Assembly: GCA_964576115.1 (NCBI GenBank)
Contig: CAZNUA010000050.1
Span: forward strand, 1 to 20,177
Direction of reading: 5' to 3'
DNA length: 20,177 bases
From: CAYSYY01 sp964576115 [NCBI: uncultured Gemmatimonadota bacterium]
Lineage (GTDB): Bacteria; Blakebacterota; Blakebacteria; Blakebacterales
How positions within the stretch are numbered: position 1 is the stretch's first letter; every line of letters starts with the position of its first letter. A program made the position numbers and the translations under genes. Below, one piece after another: positions 16,229 through 20,177 of this stretch. A model generated the notes under the pieces. That model made no database searches. It saw only the letters and a list, made by a program, of their open reading frames with translations, and had not been told where the DNA came from.

Positions 16229-17494
16229 ATGCGCGCGATCGCAATGACAGGGATACTGCTGATAGCGGTCGGATGTGCCGGCCGACACGGGGGGGTCGAG
16301 GGGGAATGGGAGTTCCGCCGGACGGTGCAGGGGAACACCACCACCGTGAGGACGATATCCGGTTCGGTCTGGGGCGGACGGGCCCAGCTGGTCGAGGAAG
16401 CCTCGATCGGAGATCCCGAACGGGGCGATGCCTATCTGCTGGCTCAGGTCCGGGCCATCGAATGCGACGGTGAGCGGATCTACGTGCTCGACCGGCAGAT
16501 CCCGATCATCCATGTCTACGACATGCAGGGTGAACACCTGCGCGATATCGGGCGTGAAGGCGAGGGGCCGGGGGAGTACTTGCAACCCCGCAGCCTCGCC
16601 ATCAACCCGGCCGATGGCAATCTCTACGTCCGTGACGGCCGGGGGGCGCGGGTTCCCATCTTCACCCCGCAGGGGGAATACGTCGACCAGTGGAGGCTCT
16701 TCGGGGGGTGGTCGTTTGGCAGTCCGATGTTCTTTGCCGATGACGGCAAGCTCTACACCCCGGCGATCATCAACGCCGGACCGAATACCGAGGTCTGGGA
16801 GTGGCGCTCCGGCCGCATCTCCTGGGGCCCCGAAGGGGCTCTCGGTGATACTCTGGCCGAACCGGAGGTGGATTTCGAAGAGTGGCAGTTGATTGCCCAG
16901 AGTTCAGATCACGGAACGTCGGTTAACACCGTGCCCTTTTCACCGGGGGCGAACTGGACCTGGAGCCGGGACCGCAAGATCATTGGGGGCGTCTCGGAGC
17001 AATACCGTTTCGAGGTCCGCTGGCCCGACGGCCGGATTGTTGTCATCGAACGTGACTACGTACCCGTTCCGGTCGATCCCGACGAAGCCCGTTGGCACGA
17101 ACGAGCCGAAACAGCTGGACTACGTGGTGTCCAACCCGGCTGGGCCTGGAACGGGAAACAGATTCCCGCGCACAAACCTCCCTTCGATTATTTCACTGCC
17201 GACCGTAGCGGCCGGATCTGGGTCCAGCGCCCCGGACCGGGCCGGCGCGTCGAGGGCGGCGTGGAAGATCCTCTCTCGAGCAGTGCCTCGGGCTGGTACC
17301 GAAATCCTCTCTGGGTCAATACCTGGATGGTGGATGTCTTTACCTGCGAGGGGGAATTTCTGGGGGAGGTGGACCTACCAGCAGGTTTCAACTTCTCGCC
17401 CGAACCGTACATCCAGGACGATATCGTGATTGCGTATTTCGAGGATGACGAGGGCCTGCCCCATATCAAGAAGTACCGGCTGGTGATGCCCTGA
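16229..17494 (+). CDS. Beta-propeller-like lipoprotein, paralog 4 of 4
   Basis: This is the fourth copy, 421 residues. The frame is open upstream to 16064, but ATG 16229 is the right start: GGAAGGG (16214-16220) lies 8 nt before it and the signal peptide begins immediately (M-R-A-I-A-M-T-G-I-L-L-I-A-V-G-C, Cys16). The lipobox A-V-G-C is slightly off consensus. Conserved blocks include T-V-R-T-I-S-G-S-V-W-G-G, I-Y-V-L-D-R-Q-I-P-I-I-H-V-Y-D, G-R-E-G-E-G-P-G-E-Y, L-Y-V-R-D-G-R-G-A-R, G-G-V-S-E-Q-Y-R-F-E-V-R-W-P-D-G, G-W-A-W-N-G and S-G-R-I-W-V-Q-R-P-G-P-G. Its signal peptide is much shorter than in copies 1-3. The operator-like palindromes upstream suggest separate expression. Confidence 0.85.
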   Translation: MRAIAMTGILLIAVGCAGRHGGVEGEWEFRRTVQGNTTTVRTISGSVWGGRAQLVEEASIGDPERGDAYLLAQVRAIECDGERIYVLDRQIPIIHVYDMQGEHLRDIGREGEGPGEYLQPRSLAINPADGNLYVRDGRGARVPIFTPQGEYVDQWRLFGGWSFGSPMFFADDGKLYTPAIINAGPNTEVWEWRSGRISWGPEGALGDTLAEPEVDFEEWQLIAQSSDHGTSVNTVPFSPGANWTWSRDRKIIGGVSEQYRFEVRWPDGRIVVIERDYVPVPVDPDEARWHERAETAGLRGVQPGWAWNGKQIPAHKPPFDYFTADRSGRIWVQRPGPGRRVEGGVEDPLSSSASGWYRNPLWVNTWMVDVFTCEGEFLGEVDLPAGFNFSPEPYIQDDIVIAYFEDDEGLPHIKKYRLVMP

Positions 17495-17690
17495 ACCTGA
17501 TCGTTCCAGGCCCTTCCCTTTCACGCTGTCTATCGAACTCCGATCGCGATGGGATCTCCCCGGCGGGAAGCGGGCGGAAATCGTTTATCCCGTCCAGATA
17601 TTTTCCGGGTGAAAAGAGCAATGAGGTTCGAGTACGGTGGGCGTTCACGATTGTCCGGCCTGAAGAGTCAGGGTTGAAAGGGTTTCCACC
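17495..17690 (+). other. Spacer before the selenoprotein gene
   Basis: I see no gene, clear terminator or convincing promoter in these 196 bp. The only functional element I can support is the Shine-Dalgarno AAAGGG (17677-17682) for GTG 17691. Confidence 0.5.
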
Positions 17691-18758
17691 GTGGAAATGA
17701 TTCGGGAATCTCCTCCAGGTCACCTCGCCGGGATCGTCCTCGTCGTGCTCGCGCCGCTCCTGCTCTCGGGATGTTCACGGGAAGAGCCGGCGCTGGCTGC
17801 CCTCGAAGAGCTCCGGAGCGTGGTCCGGGCCGACTACGATACCGGAGAGTACGACTACGAAGGGATCCGGTCGAAGTACTACCCGGACTATGCCGCCTTC
17901 GCTCAGCGGTGGCGGGGTACCGAAGCGGGTTTGCAGGCTGAGCTCTGGATCCTGCAGACGATCCGCAATGCCGATCTGCGCCAGGAGCTCTCAGCCCCTG
18001 AAGTGACGGACAAACTCGACGCGATCTTCGCCGAATACGGGCACTCGCCCCATATCTACCACATGGCCGATTCCTGGTACTCCCTGCCGTCCGAGGAGCT
18101 CGAAGAGCGGTTCGACTATCTGATCGAGCACTCGCCCGACGCCCGGGTCCGGGCTGCGTCGATGTACGCCTTGGTCGACGCCGGCTCCCGCGACAATGCT
18201 TCTGCAGAGCTGGCCGGGCGTCGGGAGGCATTGCTGAACGATCTCGTCCGGGATTACGCCGAGGTGCCCTGGAACAGCACCACTTTCGGAGAGATCGCTG
18301 CGGCCGAACTGAATCCGCACGATCCGGCCGATCTCGAAGTCGGTGATCGGGCGCCTGAAATCACCGGCCGGAACATCGATGGTGAGGAGATGAAACTGAG
18401 CGACTATCTCGGCAACGTGGTGGTTCTTGACTTCTGGGGGGACTGGTGACCGCCTTGCCGGGAGATGTACCCACACGAGCGGTCGCTCGTTGACAGACTC
18501 AGAGACGAACCTTTCACCATCATCGGCGTGAATTCCGATCCGCCCGACGTCTACCGGACGGCGGTCGAAGAGAATGATATCAGCTGGCCGTCCTTTTTCG
18601 ATGGTGGGACGACCGGCGGCCCGATAGCAACCCGCTGGGGAGTACGCCTCTGGCCGACCGTGTATACCTTCGATCATGAGGGCGTGATCCGGGCAATCGG
18701 ACATGCCGTCGATGAGGAACTCGTCGACAGCCTGATCGAGGCGGCCAGACAGAACTGA
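17691..18758 (+). CDS. TlpA/thioredoxin-like lipoprotein with in-frame TGA at the redox site (probable selenoprotein, UxxC)
   Basis: Read through one TGA (18447-18449), the gene encodes 355 residues. GTG 17691 has Shine-Dalgarno AAAGGG at 8 nt. The signal peptide ends in lipobox L-S-G-C (Cys28). A helical ~185-residue region that I do not recognise follows, then a TlpA-like domain (~217-355): V-G-D-R-A-P-E-I, L-S-D-Y-L-G-N-V-V-V-L-D-F-W-G-D-W, residue 253 = TGA, P-P-C-R-E-M-Y, I-I-G-V-N-S-D and W-P-T with cis-Pro322. TlpA proteins carry W-C-x-x-C here, so TGA replaces the first, nucleophilic Cys and leaves U-P-P-C256. The frame stays open for 102 codons with full family sequence, and a SECIS-like hairpin follows. 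It would be a periplasm-facing thiol-disulfide reductase. The alternative is a Cys-to-stop mutation (TGC or TGT to TGA) or a sequencing error. Standard gene calling would give 17691-18449 plus 18465-18758. Confidence 0.85.
18475..18490 (+). promoter_or_regulatory. Putative bacterial SECIS element
   Basis: ACGAGC (18475-18480) pairs perfectly with GCTCGT (18485-18490) around a GGTC tetraloop (18481-18484). The loop begins 31 nt after the TGA. Bacterial SECIS hairpins lie inside the coding region just 3' of the UGA with a G/GU-bearing apical loop, and the E. coli formate dehydrogenase elements also show GGUC. The hairpin spans the codons for H-E-R-S-L-V and would recruit SelB. Confidence 0.75.
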
Positions 18759-18783
18759 AAGACCGACAACATTCGGGGAACTC

Positions 18784-18812
18784 TTGTTTCCGTCGGAGCG
18801 AACCGTTATCAT
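18784..18812 (+). promoter_or_regulatory. Candidate rrn promoter P1
   Basis: TTGTTT (18784-18789) and TATCAT (18807-18812) are separated by 17 bp. The -10 matches 5 of 6 consensus bases and the -35 only the leading TTG. It lies 26 bp after the selenoprotein stop and upstream of the better P2. Confidence 0.4.
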
Positions 18813-18862
18813 ATGAGAAGTCATGATCCCTTGAAAAAAGGGCGTTCGGAGCGATTTGGGAG

Positions 18863-18890
18863 TTGACTGAAGCTCCGGATGTCCTAGATT
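18863..18890 (+). promoter_or_regulatory. Candidate rrn promoter P2
   Basis: TTGACT (18863-18868) and TAGATT (18885-18890) stand 16 bp apart, placing the start near 18897, right at the first leader hairpin. This is the best sigma-70-type pair ahead of the 16S gene. Confidence 0.6.
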
Positions 18891-18896
18891 GACTGG

Positions 18897-18933
18897 TCCG
18901 CCCTGAACCAGGGGCGGATCTCGTTCTTTGACA
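18897..18933 (+). promoter_or_regulatory. rrn leader antitermination-like site (hairpin plus boxA)
   Basis: TCCGCCC (18897-18903) pairs with GGGCGGA (18912-18918) over an 8-nt loop, followed at 18922-18933 by CGTTCTTTGACA, which resembles the boxA found in bacterial rRNA leaders. Hairpin followed by boxA is the order expected for Nus-factor loading. Confidence 0.55.
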
Positions 18934-18955
18934 TGTCCGAGGGTGAAGTCGCAGG

Positions 18956-19027
18956 GCGATCGTCGATCGCTTTGAGATGGAACCTTGCCTGCTCACGCGA
19001 TCTTCGGATCGCTGTGATGGAGCAAGG
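18956..19027 (+). other. 16S leader hairpins, one with a UUCG tetraloop
   Basis: GCGATC-TTCG-GATCGC (18997-19012) is a UUCG-capped stem. It extends through CAC/GTG to CCTTGC (18983-18988) with GCAAGG (19022-19027). A second repeat, GCGATC-GTC-GATCGC (18956-18970), uses the same arm sequence, so the two can pair with each other instead. This is likely pre-rRNA processing structure. Confidence 0.5.
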
Positions 19028-19088
19028 ATTGCAACTCCATGAACGTCGGCGCAATGAACCTCCGGGTTCTGAGCGTCACACGTTTTTT

Positions 19089-20177
<1,089 letters not shown>

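Larger units (their letters stand above)
11910..17494 (+). repeat. Tandem array of four paralogous lipoprotein genes
   Basis: Four same-strand genes of 1.27-1.33 kb share their whole domain order, from the lipidated Cys to the C-terminal [VI]-K-[RK]-Y-R-[LI]-V-x-P-like ending (in copy 1, V-R-R-Y-R-L-V). This implies successive tandem duplication. Protein sequence has diverged substantially except in short blocks. Confidence 0.85.

Noticed and set aside
18465-18758. Separate small thioredoxin-fold gene starting at ATG 18465
   Set aside because: It lacks the first half of the fold and has no Shine-Dalgarno. It is in frame with the upstream gene and completes its domain through the TGA.
18828-18843. 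CCCTT...AAGGG hairpin after the selenoprotein gene as a terminator
   Set aside because: The stem is only 5 bp and no T-run follows on the plus strand.

Overview
This is a roughly 20 kb window of a high-GC chromosome from a diderm (Gram-negative-type) bacterium. Five lipoproteins with signal peptides, a class A penicillin-binding protein and NtrC/sigma-54 regulation point to this. The right end carries the 5' ~1.1 kb of a 16S rRNA gene, which would settle the taxonomy. From the sequence alone I would guess an uncultured lineage near the FCB/Krumholzibacteriota/Latescibacterota/Gemmatimonadota assemblage, but I could not search it.

Layout. (1) Positions 1-4927 form a signalling block. It holds the end of a family-5 solute-binding protein, a membrane histidine kinase overlapping it by 4 bp, and an NtrC-type sigma-54 activator. 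An AT-richer regulatory region follows, with a 22-bp palindrome and a near-perfect -24/-12 promoter. That promoter drives a receiver-only protein lacking the phospho-acceptor Asp and a small hypothetical protein, and the unit closes with a strong terminator. (2) A class II tRNA-Leu(CAA) lies on the minus strand. (3) Next are a soluble PAS hybrid histidine kinase and an Old Yellow Enzyme-family oxidoreductase whose Shine-Dalgarno lies in a hairpin. (4) A convergent class A PBP (minus strand) shares a divergent promoter region with tyrS (plus strand). (5) Four tandem paralogous beta-propeller-like lipoproteins (11910-17494) follow. (6) A fifth lipoprotein ends in a TlpA/thioredoxin domain. (7) The rrn operon leader and 16S rRNA finish the window.

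The most notable item is the TlpA-like lipoprotein at 17691-18758. It is interrupted by one in-frame TGA exactly where the first Cys of the thioredoxin CxxC should be (W-TGA-P-P-C). The frame stays open with a complete TlpA C-terminal half. A 6-bp stem with a GGUC tetraloop begins 25 nt after the TGA, with its loop 31 nt after it, which is the form of a bacterial SECIS element. I read it as a UPPC selenoprotein; a conventional gene finder would split it into two hypothetical ORFs. The second notable system is the NtrC activator, palindromic enhancer, sigma-54 promoter and pseudo-receiver circuit at 2349-4848.
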